41,392 nucleotides of DNA from Chloroflexota bacterium (GCA_003228685.1 QIFC01000082.1:1-41392), one strand, 5' to 3'; positions 22,701 to 31,540 are shown, counted from the first letter of the stretch. Notes: generated from the sequence alone by a model not told the origin. Numbers and translations are program-made.

Positions 22701-24170
22701 CTACTCGAGCGGGCGGGTGAGAGGGAAGGCGACGACGTCGCGGATGGTGGGGCTGTTCGTGAGGTACATGAAGAAGCGCTCGATCGAGACGCCGAAGCCT
22801 GCCGTGGGCGGCATGCCGTACTCCAGCGCCTCCAAGAACTCTTCGTCCAGCCTCTGCGCTTCTTTGTCGCCTGCCTCGCGCAGGCGCTGCTGCTCCTCGA
22901 AACGTTCACGCTGGTCGAGGGGGTCGTTGAGTTCGGCGAAGCCGTTGCCGACTTCGGAGCCGGCCATGAGCACTTGGAGGCGCTGGACGCGAGAGCTGTC
23001 CGCGCTGTCGCGCTTGGCAAGCGGCGAGATGTCGACGGGGTGGCCGACGAGGAATTGCGGCCGGATCAGCGCCGGGCGGATCTTTCTCTTGTAGATCACG
23101 TCGATCAGGCGGCCACGACCCATGCCAGAGACGGCCTCCTTAATGCCGAGCTTTTGCGCTACTGGGAGCAGCGCTTCCGCCGTAGGGTACTGATGGAGGT
23201 CGACATCGATGCCGCGGAATAGCTCGAAGTAGTCGGCCTCCGGCCAGGGCGGCGTGAAGTCGAGTTCGTCGTCGCCATAGGTGATCTTCAGCGTGCCGAA
23301 CGTGCCCTCGATGATGGAGCTGTAGAAGCGCTCGACGAGCCGCTTCAGCGCCTCTAGGTCTGCGTACGCCCAGTAGAACTCCAACAGGTCATAGTCCTGC
23401 AGGTGCTCGCGGCCAAGGCCCTCGTTGCGGAAGACGCGGCCGATTTCGTAGACGCGCTCCAGGCCGCCGACGATGAGGCGCTTGTGCGCGAGTTCGAGCG
23501 AGATGCGCAGATAGAAGTCGGTATCGAGCGCATTATGGTGCGTGATGAATGGCTCCGCGTCGGCGCCGCCGGGGATCGACTCCAGCACGGGCGTCGCGAC
23601 TTCGATGAAGCCCTCGCCATCGAGGAAGGCGCGCATGCGGCGCACGAACTCGGCGCGCTGCTTGAGCACGTCCGCGTTGGTGGCGTCGGCGATCATGGCG
23701 AGGTGGCGCTTGCGCACGATGATCTCTGGGTCCGTGAGGCCATGCCACTTTTCGGGCAAGGGGAGGAGGGCCTTCGTGAGGATGGAGAACTCCTCGACGC
23801 CGACGGTCAGTTCGCCGGTCTTTGTGGTGAACAGCTTGCCCGCGACACCGAGGAAGTCGCCCACGTCGAGCAGCTTGATGAGTTCGTAGCGCTCCTCACC
23901 GACGACATCCTTGCGAAGGTGAATCTGCAACTGCCCCGACTCGTCGCGAAGTTGAGCGAACGTGGAGCCGCCGTGACGCCTCCAGAGCACGATCCGGCCC
24001 GCAACGCGGACGGAGGCATCGATCGGCTGCTCGCGAGCGTCCGCGATAGGCTCACGGCCCTCGAACGTGGTCGGGTAGGGGTCGATCCCAAGCGCGCGCA
24101 GCTTCGCGACCTTGGCGATGCGGCCGGCGCGGATCTCTTCCAGGCGGGAAGTGGACTGCTCTTCGGGCAT
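22701..24170 (-). CDS. lysS: Lysyl-tRNA synthetase, class II
   Basis: A 489-residue class II LysRS that charges tRNA-Lys. The N-terminal OB-fold anticodon domain includes VRVAGRIVLWRRHGGSTFAQLRDESGQLQIHLRKD. The catalytic core carries motif 2 (RVFRNEGLGREHLQDYDLLEFYWAYAD) and motif 3 (GFGVSIERFFMYLTNSPTIRDVVAFPLTRP). Length and order are as in bacterial LysU/LysS. A promoter with TTGTAC, a 17-bp spacer and TAAGAT lies 5 nt before the ATG, so the mRNA should be leaderless. Confidence 0.97.
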   Translation of the reverse strand: MPEEQSTSRLEEIRAGRIAKVAKLRALGIDPYPTTFEGREPIADAREQPIDASVRVAGRIVLWRRHGGSTFAQLRDESGQLQIHLRKDVVGEERYELIKLLDVGDFLGVAGKLFTTKTGELTVGVEEFSILTKALLPLPEKWHGLTDPEIIVRKRHLAMIADATNADVLKQRAEFVRRMRAFLDGEGFIEVATPVLESIPGGADAEPFITHHNALDTDFYLRISLELAHKRLIVGGLERVYEIGRVFRNEGLGREHLQDYDLLEFYWAYADLEALKRLVERFYSSIIEGTFGTLKITYGDDELDFTPPWPEADYFELFRGIDVDLHQYPTAEALLPVAQKLGIKEAVSGMGRGRLIDVIYKRKIRPALIRPQFLVGHPVDISPLAKRDSADSSRVQRLQVLMAGSEVGNGFAELNDPLDQRERFEEQQRLREAGDKEAQRLDEEFLEALEYGMPPTAGFGVSIERFFMYLTNSPTIRDVVAFPLTRPLE

Positions 24171-24175
24171 GATCC

Positions 24176-24204
24176 ATCTTAGCCACAGGTCGAATGAGGT
24201 ACAA
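24176..24204 (-). promoter_or_regulatory. lysS promoter, TTGTAC-N17-TAAGAT
   Basis: The -35 box TTGTAC is at 24204-24199 and the -10 box TAAGAT at 24181-24176 on the minus strand, with a 17-bp spacer and only 5 nt to the ATG. It is the clearest complete leaderless promoter in the window. Confidence 0.7.
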
Positions 24205-24231
24205 CGGCGTGGACCTGCGGAGGGCCGGAAA

Positions 24232-24909
24232 TTACGAGATGAGGTTTTCGAGCTTCTGTAGAACTAGGCGGGCGAGGCGCTCAGTCTCCTGAGTGTCCAC
24301 ATCTCCGTTCAATGCGCCATAAGTAAGTGCGACGATCGCGCTGCCCTGTCGCACCAGAACAATGTCCGCCGAGAGCGATGTCTGCCCTACGAAACCGTCG
24401 CTTACGGATTCGAGGCGGAACGCGACCCTTTCGTCGCCCAACTCGGCGAACGACAGCTCGGCCAGTTCACGCGTGGCGCCAGCTTCGGTCTCGAGGGCGG
24501 CGAGGCACGAGCTGTCGCGTTCAGCAAGGAGGCGCATCGTCTCCGACGCTTGCTCGCTGCCCCCATATAAGGAGAGTTGTTGATAGAAGAACTGCCCGCC
24601 GGAAGGGGAAGCCTGTCTCTGGAAGGCTCGCGACGCCGTAAACAACGGAGACGCTAGATCCTCACATGCCGGTGGGACGTCATCTTGTGGGTCTGAGAGA
24701 TCCTCTTCCCAGCCATCGCCTGCCAGGTCCTCCTCATCCAACAGCGAATCGACCCCGCTCTGTTCTATCTGCGCGATGGCTGTGGCTTCGGCTTCCTCGA
24801 AGCCTGGGACCTGCCGGACGGCCTTTTCCGCGGCTTGTGTGCAGGCACTGAGCAGCAGAAGAACCAGGAAAGAAGAAACGAGTGCGACGGTCACACCGAG
24901 CTTAACCAC
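24232..24909 (-). CDS. Putative lipoprotein
   Basis: A 225-residue exported protein with a type II signal peptide: VALVSSFLVLLLLSAC, where the lipobox LSAC gives a Cys near residue 23. An acidic linker follows (DEEDLAGDGWEEDLSDPQDD), then a mixed alpha/beta domain with EAGATRELAELSFAELGDERVAFRLE and a final VRQGSAIVALTYG strand. The last part resembles sensor-type domains of actinobacterial and Chloroflexota lipoproteins (PknH-extracellular-like); that is a loose analogy. The start is GTG 24909, with a weak TAGATG box 8 nt upstream. Function unknown. Confidence 0.7.
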   Translation of the reverse strand: MVKLGVTVALVSSFLVLLLLSACTQAAEKAVRQVPGFEEAEATAIAQIEQSGVDSLLDEEDLAGDGWEEDLSDPQDDVPPACEDLASPLFTASRAFQRQASPSGGQFFYQQLSLYGGSEQASETMRLLAERDSSCLAALETEAGATRELAELSFAELGDERVAFRLESVSDGFVGQTSLSADIVLVRQGSAIVALTYGALNGDVDTQETERLARLVLQKLENLIS

Positions 24910-24928
24910 TAATCGACCATCTACCGCC

Positions 24929-25387
24929 CTAGACGCAGGTTAGGGGTATCACTGGGCCGATACTAATCGTGCCCCAGTTTTTCTCATCTGGCCAGAAAAA
25001 AAACCCCCACCCATGGCGATGGACGATCACTCCGCCATGCCCGCTAACTATGATGTAGCAGCCGCTTCCTACTGATGTTGTTCCGGTCACCCCGGCGGCG
25101 TTGTCTAGGAAGTCTATGTCGGTCTCAAGATACTTGGTCAAAGAAAAGCCAGCGCCAACCTTCCAGAGCGTCGAAACGACTCCGATTGAGGCTAAGGTTC
25201 CGTTGTCGCACCGGGTCTGTCCGGAGTACCCAAGTGTAGTGCCCTGATTGACATTGAGTTCAGACCACCCCCGGCAGTTGTTGAAGTGTGCTGACGCTGT
25301 ATCGGCAGGTAAGGCCAGCCAACTGCCCGTGGCGACGAGCGCTACCAGTAGGGGTGTAAGGACGCTAGCAAGGAAGCGGCGAGACAC
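24929..25387 (-). CDS. Small exported hypothetical protein
   Basis: A 152-residue protein not recognised as a family. A signal peptide (RRFLASVLTPLLVALVATGSWLALPADTASA) precedes a mature part rich in Gly, Thr and aromatic residues, with two Cys near its start, two in the later half, and an HGGVIVHRHGWGFFFWPDE segment. The GTG at 25387 is chosen because GGAGGAG lies 6 nt upstream; the frame extends further up but only as the overlapping gene's shadow. It overlaps the upstream EF-hand protein gene by 23 nt, so the two are co-transcribed and perhaps translationally coupled. Confidence 0.6.
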   Translation of the reverse strand: MSRRFLASVLTPLLVALVATGSWLALPADTASAHFNNCRGWSELNVNQGTTLGYSGQTRCDNGTLASIGVVSTLWKVGAGFSLTKYLETDIDFLDNAAGVTGTTSVGSGCYIIVSGHGGVIVHRHGWGFFFWPDEKNWGTISIGPVIPLTCV

Positions 25388-26090
25388 CAATCTCCTCCGA
25401 CTCTGGAGGATCCGCTGCTGGAACCTCCTCAGGCGAAACTGTAGTTGTCCCCGGGGCAGCCAATGGGAGTGCAAAACTACCGTCTCCCGCAACGCAGCCG
25501 ATACCAGCGCCTGCTGGCCCGCCCGGCGCGTTGAGGATTGGCTCAATCAGGTCTTGTACGAAGCCCTCAAACTCAGCCTGGCTATTGGTTCCCGTAACCC
25601 ATTGTTCCATATTAGCCGGGATCGCGGGAACGGGTGCTCCCAGGCATGTCAATCCGAACTGGTTCATGACCGCCTGGACGTCAGACATGTCGATCTGGCC
25701 ATCTGGTGGGCCAAGATCATACGGGCCATCGATGAGTTCTATGGACCGATCTGTACCCGCGTCATAAAAGGCGTCGCCTACCTGGGTATTCCAGCGGAAG
25801 GACACTAACTGAACATCTAGGGCATCGATGACCCCATCTGGTTCAATTAGACCTGAACCATAGAAACCTGCAATATCATAGACGTCCCATGGATCGTCTG
25901 GATTTCGCAAACCTCCGAGGCCCGCATTACTGCCGAACTCCTCCGCATCGCTACAGCCGTCGAAGTCGGAATCGATTAGGGCAGGATCTATACCCTCTTC
26001 CTGGGTATAACCGAGCCCGACAAAGGCAACTATCGCGAATACAGCAGCAACCAATGAAACCGCCACCAAACGCCAGTGCCTTCGGAACAT
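25365..26090 (-). CDS. Exported protein with EF-hand/dockerin-like calcium loops
   Basis: A 241-residue exported protein. The signal segment is RLVAVSLVAAVFAIVAFVGLGY. Three calcium-loop-like stretches follow: DSDFDGCSDAEE near residue 40, EPDGVIDALDVQLV near 85-95, and PPDGQIDMSDVQAVMNQFG near 130-145. The C-terminal part is Pro/Ala/Gly-rich and has no motif I know. GGAGGAGAC just before the ATG makes the start certain. This is probably a cell-surface or secreted calcium-binding protein; the partner is unknown. GC is lower than in the flanking housekeeping genes. Confidence 0.75.
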   Translation of the reverse strand: MFRRHWRLVAVSLVAAVFAIVAFVGLGYTQEEGIDPALIDSDFDGCSDAEEFGSNAGLGGLRNPDDPWDVYDIAGFYGSGLIEPDGVIDALDVQLVSFRWNTQVGDAFYDAGTDRSIELIDGPYDLGPPDGQIDMSDVQAVMNQFGLTCLGAPVPAIPANMEQWVTGTNSQAEFEGFVQDLIEPILNAPGGPAGAGIGCVAGDGSFALPLAAPGTTTVSPEEVPAADPPESEEIGVSPLPC

Positions 26091-26296
26091 GTCTCCTCCT
26101 ATTCCGTCTTGCTGGTGAGGCCCACTCTATCACTGCAAGGTTCGGTTGTCAAGGTATGCGCTGCGGCGTTCTTGGCAATCCAACTGGGCGGCGCCGACGG
26201 CGTCTGACTTCTTCTGGCCACAGGTTCTCATGGCAGCATGGTTGCCACCGCCGGGTAGCCGCGTCTGGTACAATCTTCCGCGCTGGCTAGTGATAG

Positions 26297-26313
26297 CTCC
26301 TGCGGAGCAGGAG
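26297..26313. repeat. Hairpin in the SDR leader
   Basis: CTCCTGC 26297-26303 pairs with GCAGGAG 26307-26313, loop GGA, followed by GCT. It lies between a TACAAT box and the ribosome-binding site of the SDR gene. Its shape matches the single units of the hairpin family and it could affect translation. Confidence 0.6.
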
Positions 26314-26341
26314 GCTTTCATATTGGGAGAGGAGCCCGAAC

Positions 26342-27181
26342 ATGGCAACTGTATTGATCACGGGATGCAGCAGCGGCTTTGGCAAGCTGGCCGCGCTTCA
26401 GTTCGCTCGCAAGGGGGACACGGTCTACGCGAGCATGCGGAATACATCGAAGGGGACAGAGCTTGAAGAGGCGCGCGATGCCGAGGACCTCAAGATCGAA
26501 CTGCTGCAGCTAGACGTAACGGACGACGCGTCGGTGAGCGCAGCGGTCGCTAAGGTTATCGCGGAAGCGGGCCAGATCGACGTGCTCGTGAACAACGCGG
26601 GGATTGGCGCGCACGGGCCGATCGAGGAGACGGACGACGACGAGGCGAAAGAGATCTTCGAGACGAACTTCTTCGGCGTGCTGCGAACCGTCCGCGCCGT
26701 TCTGCCGCACATGCGGGAGAAGAGGGCCGGCACTATTGTTAACGTTTCTTCGCTCGCGGGAAGAGTGAGCCCTCCATTCGAGGGCATCTACGCGGCGAGC
26801 AAGTTCGCGCTGGAGGCAGCGAGCGAGGCGCTCTACTACGAGACGCACCCGTTCGGCATTCGCGTGCTGCTCATCGAGCCTGGTGGCTTTGAAACGAACA
26901 TCGGCGATACACTCAGGCTCCCGCGCCGATTTGGCGAGGGATCACCGTACGCGGAGCTAGACCAGCGCTTCGCGCAGGCGATGACGAGGCTGCCAACTGG
27001 CGGCGACCGAGGCGACGCGCAAGTGGTTGCAGAAGCGATCTACGATGCCGTGCACGATACGGAGCCGAAGCTACGGTATCTGGTAGGCCAGGATGCCGAA
27101 ATGATCGGCGGCCTCCGCCAGCAGTTTGACGATGAGCAGTTCGAAAAGACGATTCGCCAGGCCCTCGACTTTTGGGACTAA
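26342..27181 (+). CDS. SDR family NAD(P)-dependent oxidoreductase
   Basis: A 279-residue classical short-chain dehydrogenase. The Rossmann motif is ITGCSSGFGK (TGxxxGxG) at the N-terminus. NNAGIG stabilises the core, and the catalytic residues are Ser in NVSSLAG and Tyr/Lys in YAASKFA. The following IRVLLIEPGGFETN segment is typical of retinol-dehydrogenase-like SDRs, so a substrate other than acetoacetyl-CoA is likely, although the gene lies near PHA genes. GGAGAGGAG precedes the ATG. A strong 8-bp hairpin (27184-27191 with 27200-27207) follows the stop. Confidence 0.93.
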   Translation: MATVLITGCSSGFGKLAALQFARKGDTVYASMRNTSKGTELEEARDAEDLKIELLQLDVTDDASVSAAVAKVIAEAGQIDVLVNNAGIGAHGPIEETDDDEAKEIFETNFFGVLRTVRAVLPHMREKRAGTIVNVSSLAGRVSPPFEGIYAASKFALEAASEALYYETHPFGIRVLLIEPGGFETNIGDTLRLPRRFGEGSPYAELDQRFAQAMTRLPTGGDRGDAQVVAEAIYDAVHDTEPKLRYLVGQDAEMIGGLRQQFDDEQFEKTIRQALDFWD

Positions 27182-27183
27182 GG

Positions 27184-27207
27184 GCCAGTGCTAAGATTGG
27201 CACTGGC
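27184..27207 (+). terminator. Hairpin after SDR gene, possible terminator
   Basis: GCCAGTGC pairs perfectly with GCACTGGC around an 8-nt loop, right after the stop codon. No T tract follows, so it is at best a weak or factor-assisted terminator. Confidence 0.4.
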
Positions 27208-27240
27208 TGAGCAGCTTAGTCCGTGCTAGGATAAGGGCCG

Positions 27241-27840
27241 ATGAATAACGGACCTGACCAGATAGACCGAGCGTATCCACGAGAATTCGTTGCCGGGGAC
27301 AAGAATGTCATCCTGCGGCTGATGCGGCCGGGTGATCGCGATCAAATCCTATCGTTCGCGCGGGGTCTGCCGCCCAACGACCTGCTGTTCCTACGGCTGG
27401 ACATCACGCAGCCGGAAGCGGTTGACGAATGGGTCGCTAACCTGGAAGCCGGGCGGACGCATACGCTGCTGGCCGAAGTGGATGGCGAGATGGCAGGCTA
27501 TGCGAGCGTGCACCGCAACGACGCGCTCTGGACGCGCCACATGGGGGAGATCCGTGTGCTCGTATCATCGGACTTTAGGCAGCTTGGCCTAGGCAGACGT
27601 TTGGTGAACGAAATATTCTTGATCGGCAAGGCGCTAGGCCTGAAGAAGCTGACGGTGAAGATGACGCCGGACCAGAAGGGCGCGCGGGCCACATTCGAGC
27701 GGCTCGGGTTCCAGTTGGAGGCGTTGCTGGCGGACTACGTCGTCGACCATGAAGGAAAGCCGCGGGACATGCTGATCATGTCGCTCGATTCAGCCGGCTT
27801 CTCCGACATCGAGCACCTCACCGCGGCGGCGAGTTCTTAA
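27241..27840 (+). CDS. GNAT family N-acetyltransferase
   Basis: A 199-residue acetyl-CoA-dependent acyltransferase. The fold is readable: VILRLMRPGDRDQILSFA at the start, the GYASVH strand, GEIRVLVSSDFRQLGLGRRLVNEIF with the acetyl-CoA-binding Q/RxxGxG/A motif (RQLGLG), and ARATFERLGFQLEALLADYVVD at the end. The acceptor substrate is unknown. TAGGAT ends 8 nt before the ATG and there is no Shine-Dalgarno sequence, another leaderless-type start. It is convergent with the WS/DGAT gene. Confidence 0.9.
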   Translation: MNNGPDQIDRAYPREFVAGDKNVILRLMRPGDRDQILSFARGLPPNDLLFLRLDITQPEAVDEWVANLEAGRTHTLLAEVDGEMAGYASVHRNDALWTRHMGEIRVLVSSDFRQLGLGRRLVNEIFLIGKALGLKKLTVKMTPDQKGARATFERLGFQLEALLADYVVDHEGKPRDMLIMSLDSAGFSDIEHLTAAASS

Positions 27841-27861
27841 CCAGCGACCGTTTCGAGTAGG

Positions 27862-29340
27862 TTAGCTTGTGGCCTGAGAGGCGACTACGTGGGCGCGTTC
27901 GGCCACGCCGTTCGTCGAGTGCCCACCGATCTCCGGCACGTCCGAAGGCTGCACGCCAGCGGCCTCGCGCAGTGCGAGATACGACTCGTCAACGAATTGG
28001 CCGAGGCGTTCGATGTCCGGCACGGCTTGCGGATTCGCCATGACCCCGAAGAAAAGCTTCTGGTTGTAGGTGGTGACGCCGATGCCGATACCCATGTCCA
28101 TGCTGAGAGGCACGAGCGGGTAGAACGCCAAGAGCAGGTGGCCGACGCTGTAGAGCGGGATCATCGGGCCCGGCACGTTGGTGCAGATCATGTTCACCAC
28201 GGTGTTTGACGGTGGCAAGGACCCGGCGAACGAATGCCAGCTGGCGGGAGCGTACGAGGCGAGCCTGGTGAAGCTCTCCATCGCGCCGGCCTGATTCTCC
28301 GCTTTGAGATTGTCGAGCCGGTCGCGGACGGCCTCAAGCCGCTTTGCCGGATCGGCTTCGCCGATCGGCAGGGGCGTGAGCATGACGGAAATGCGGTTGC
28401 CCATAGCGCCTTCCTCATCCTCCATCCGGATGTTGACTGGAACGGCGACGCGAGGCTCTTCACCCGAGACGTCGTAGCTGCGGGTTTCGAGGTAGCTCCT
28501 CAGGGCGCCGGTCAGGATCGCGAGGACAACGTCATTTACGGTGCCGCCGAGCGCGGTACGGATTTCGCGGATTTCAGGAAAGGACATCTCGCTGAAGGCG
28601 ATGTGCCGGTCCGCGTTGAGTGCTGTGGTGAACGGCGTCCTCGGGGCAGGGCGCGACATCCATGGCGAGGCGTTCGTCATTGAACGGGTGATATCTTGCG
28701 ATCGCTGGATGCGCGGACGCGGATCGATGATGCTCTCCCCGATCTCTTGCCACATCTCGCGCTGCGTCTCGAGGTTGTCCCAGAAGGCGTCGCCAAACTG
28801 CGATGATGTCGTGGGTAGCGGCTTCGGCTGCCAGTTGTCCGGTTCGGGCGGGGGACCTGGTTCCCGAGTGATGTCCACGGTGGCCATGAGCAGTTCGATG
28901 CCGGAGACGCCGTCCACCATGCAGTGGTGCACCTTGGCGAGCATGGCTGATCGGTCCCCCTCCAGCCCATGGATGATGTGCATCTCCCAGAGGGGCTTGC
29001 TTCGGTCGAGGGGGACTTTGAATAGTTCAACGGAGAGTTCTTGTAACTGTTCGAACGTCCCGGGCGCAGGCAGTTCGGTGAAGAAGATCTGGCGCCTGAT
29101 GTCGAAGTCAGGGTCATCTTCCCATGTGGGGTGGGCAAGTCCTAATGGCACGAACAGTACACGCTGCCGATACCTAGGAATCGCTGGGAGGCGGGAGGCG
29201 ATGTGGTCGACGAAGCGCTGGAAGGGAATCTGGCCTTCGTACACGCCGAGCGAGCCGATATGCAGGGGGGCGTGCGACCGTTCGTGATAGAGGAAGGCCG
29301 CATCTTGGGCCGTCATCCGGTGGTTCAGCTTGCTAGGCAT
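27862..29340 (-). CDS. Wax ester synthase/diacylglycerol acyltransferase (WS/DGAT)
   Basis: A 492-residue bifunctional acyltransferase of the WS/DGAT family, joining acyl-CoA to fatty alcohols or diacylglycerol to make neutral lipid at the inner membrane. The catalytic motif HHxxxDG is present as HHCMVDG at residues 138-144. Other family marks are the opening MTAQDAAFLYHE, PLDRSKPLWEMHII, GGTVNDVVLAILTGALRSYL and the VPGPMIPLYSVG segment. Length is typical (450-500). AAAGGA precedes the ATG. It is divergent from the alpha/beta hydrolase gene and close to the PHA genes, which suggests a storage-lipid locus. Confidence 0.95.
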   Translation of the reverse strand: MPSKLNHRMTAQDAAFLYHERSHAPLHIGSLGVYEGQIPFQRFVDHIASRLPAIPRYRQRVLFVPLGLAHPTWEDDPDFDIRRQIFFTELPAPGTFEQLQELSVELFKVPLDRSKPLWEMHIIHGLEGDRSAMLAKVHHCMVDGVSGIELLMATVDITREPGPPPEPDNWQPKPLPTTSSQFGDAFWDNLETQREMWQEIGESIIDPRPRIQRSQDITRSMTNASPWMSRPAPRTPFTTALNADRHIAFSEMSFPEIREIRTALGGTVNDVVLAILTGALRSYLETRSYDVSGEEPRVAVPVNIRMEDEEGAMGNRISVMLTPLPIGEADPAKRLEAVRDRLDNLKAENQAGAMESFTRLASYAPASWHSFAGSLPPSNTVVNMICTNVPGPMIPLYSVGHLLLAFYPLVPLSMDMGIGIGVTTYNQKLFFGVMANPQAVPDIERLGQFVDESYLALREAAGVQPSDVPEIGGHSTNGVAERAHVVASQATS

Positions 29341-29477
29341 TGGTAGTCCTTTACCGTTGGATTACTAGCTTACTCTGCTGGGAACGCCGCGTCTAGGGGT
29401 GACCTGACTGGAGTTTTTAACGGGTATGCTAGTATGGTACGACATAAGAGAGCGGCCACGATGTGAGGGAGGCCACC

Positions 29478-30248
29478 ATGTGCGCAGCGGAAGCTAGTGC
29501 CAAGAGCCTGAAGCCGGTCTTGGTACCGCTTTGGCGAGAGGCGCTGGTGGGCATGGACTGGCTGGCCCTTCGTGCGTCGCCCGTGTACTACGGCGTGGGC
29601 GTACCCCGTGGCGACGGCGAGCCCGTCATCGTGATCCCCGGATTCCTTGGCTCCGACACGTATCTTATGGAAATGTATAATTGGCTGCGCCGTATTGGCT
29701 ATACACCGTACTACTCGCGTATCGGCCGCAACGCCGAGTGTCCGGACGTTTTGCGAGAGCGTCTGTTTGCCACGATGGACGAGGCGCAGATCGAGACCGG
29801 CGCTCCAGTGAGTCTCATTGGCCATAGTCTCGGTGGCCTGCTGGCGCGGAGCGCGGCACGAGAGCGTCCCGACCAAGTGAAGCAGGTGATCTGCCTCGCG
29901 TCCCCGTTCAATGACATTCGCGTTCATCCCATGGTCCTCGCGGCGGCCGACTTCGTCCGAGATCGGATTAAGGGCCAGCGTAAATCGGAGGTCAATGAGC
30001 AGAAGAGGGACTGTTACACGGGCTCATGCACCTGCGGTTTCGCTAGCTCGCTGAGAGCAGATTTTCCTAAATCAGTGCAACGCGCCGCGATTTACACTGA
30101 GACGGACGGTGTGGTCGACTGGCAAAGCTGCGTCGAGGATGAGGAAGAACTGAATACGAAGGTCAATGGCACACATAGTGGCCTCGCCTTCAACCCTCAG
30201 GTCTACCGGCGGATTGCGAAGCTCTTGGCTGACGCGAAGCAGTCCTGA
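29478..30248 (+). CDS. Alpha/beta hydrolase, lipase-like
   Basis: A 256-residue serine hydrolase of the lipase/esterase type. An oxyanion-hole segment VIVIPGFLGS is followed by the nucleophile elbow GHSLGG (Ser near residue 117), an acid in YTETDGVVDW and a His in NGTHSGLAFNP. The substrate is probably a lipid ester or storage polymer. The ATG at 29478 was chosen over GTG 29463 because GAGGGAGG lies 6 nt upstream. It is convergent with the phasin-like gene (3 bp between stops) and divergent from WS/DGAT. Confidence 0.88.
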   Translation: MCAAEASAKSLKPVLVPLWREALVGMDWLALRASPVYYGVGVPRGDGEPVIVIPGFLGSDTYLMEMYNWLRRIGYTPYYSRIGRNAECPDVLRERLFATMDEAQIETGAPVSLIGHSLGGLLARSAARERPDQVKQVICLASPFNDIRVHPMVLAAADFVRDRIKGQRKSEVNEQKRDCYTGSCTCGFASSLRADFPKSVQRAAIYTETDGVVDWQSCVEDEEELNTKVNGTHSGLAFNPQVYRRIAKLLADAKQS

Positions 30249-30251
30249 ACG

Positions 30252-30731
30252 CTAGCTAACCTTGGCGTCGGTCTTCGAGGAACTGGCCTTGGCGTCGGCC
30301 GGCTTCCCGTTGGTGCGGTCGGTGGCCGATTGCACTGCGGTGGTCGCTTGCGCGAAGGCGGTGCGGGCCATATCGACCGATGCCTCACCAGCACTGCGGT
30401 TGGCGCTGATCACGCGCTGCATGACATCACGCGTTTCCTTCTGGATGTCCGAGAATTCGCTGAAGACCTGACGTGTGGCGTCGAGCGCGCGGCCCTGGGC
30501 TTTCGTCGTCGACTCGGTGATCGAACTCAGGAGGCCGATCATGTCGAACGGCGCAGCCGCCCATTTGCGGGTGATTTCGGCCGCGTCTCGCTGGTTCTCC
30601 TGAGCCTGCTCGATCAGGGCAGTCGTGAAACGGTGGCCTCGATTGTTTGCGGCGCGAATCCCATCGATTAACGCGTCCGAGGTCTCATTTAGCGCTTCGT
30701 AATACTTGGTGGCCGCGTCGTCATTAGGCAT
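30252..30731 (-). CDS. Phasin-like granule-associated protein
   Basis: A 159-residue, wholly helical, Ala/Thr/Gln-rich protein without a signal peptide, as expected for a phasin that coats PHA or lipid granules. The middle EITRKWAAAPFDMIGLLSSITESTTKAQGRALDATRQVFSEF shows the amphipathic pattern. The tail is the Ala/Lys/Ser-rich end typical of such proteins. AAGGAGGG lies upstream of the ATG. It is next to the PhaE-like and PhaC genes, which supports the call; sequence alone would leave it as a coiled-coil protein. Confidence 0.7.
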   Translation of the reverse strand: MPNDDAATKYYEALNETSDALIDGIRAANNRGHRFTTALIEQAQENQRDAAEITRKWAAAPFDMIGLLSSITESTTKAQGRALDATRQVFSEFSDIQKETRDVMQRVISANRSAGEASVDMARTAFAQATTAVQSATDRTNGKPADAKASSSKTDAKVS

Positions 30732-31010
30732 GGTTCATCCCTCCTTGGATCGGGCTTGAGGCATATTCAATCTATACCCAAGATTAGTCCCCTTCATATG
30801 ATGGCGCTCGCCCGATCTTGAGTCAAGCCTTTTTCGTGAACGGCGTGTTAACATAGGAAGCGTTTCGAGTCTGAAATTGGAGCAGATAGCTTCGGTATCT
30901 TGCAAAGCGCCTGAAAAGGTGCGAAGATAGTATCCTCCGCAATAAGAGGACGTGCTGGATGGCGCGTTCAGACAGATGGCGGATGACAGATGGGGGATGG
31001 AAGGGGGAAG
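30732..31010. other. Divergent intergenic region upstream of phasin-like and PhaE-like genes
   Basis: A 279-bp AT-richer stretch holding the promoters of both operons. I see TATAGA near the phasin side but no convincing complete promoter, and no gene. Confidence 0.4.
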
Positions 31011-31469
31011 ATGATGTCTGAACAGACTGACCAGCCGAGGCCAGACGTGATGGAAGCCTGGCGGGAGTGGCTCACGCAGACCGAGCGCCAGTTTAACGCG
31101 TTCTTCAACGAGGCCATGAACACGGAGCCGTTCGCACGTAGCATGGGCGGCTATATGGAGATGACGGCAGCCTTTCAGCGCACGATGGCTGAGGGCATGC
31201 AGCGGTATCTTACGTTCATGAACATGCCGTCACGCACGGATGTGGTGGACCTGGGGGAGACATTGCGGTCGATCGAAGACCGGCTCTCGCGCATCGAAGA
31301 GATGCTCCAGATCGCGGCAGAGGCGGTCGACATGGCTGAGGACCGTGAGGCTGCTCGCCGGGAACCGACGCGAACTCGCACACCGGCGGGATACGGCACC
31401 GCTGAGGACGCTCAAGAACCGGCAGAACACCCGCAGAGCGAAGCCGTTCCCCAGGGACTTAGAAGATAA
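31011..31469 (+). CDS. Short PhaE-like PHA synthase subunit
   Basis: A 152-residue helical protein. The N-terminal half (VMEAWREWLTQTERQFNAFF) and the middle (AEGMQRYLTFMNMPSRTDVVDL) resemble the C-terminal region of PhaE, the partner of class III PHA synthase. A coiled coil LRSIEDRLSRIEEML follows at about residues 83-97. The tail is charged and disordered. Canonical PhaE is about 350 residues, so this is a reduced form, or a phasin of the same superfamily. GGGGGAAG precedes two adjacent ATGs (31011 and 31014). The phaC gene starts 71 bp downstream, an apparent operon. Confidence 0.75.
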   Translation: MMSEQTDQPRPDVMEAWREWLTQTERQFNAFFNEAMNTEPFARSMGGYMEMTAAFQRTMAEGMQRYLTFMNMPSRTDVVDLGETLRSIEDRLSRIEEMLQIAAEAVDMAEDREAARREPTRTRTPAGYGTAEDAQEPAEHPQSEAVPQGLRR

Positions 31470-31540
31470 CATCGCCATTCCGTTGGGACGCGGCCATGGC
31501 CGCGCATTGGCCGCAGCAAGGATGATGAGGCCGAGGATTT

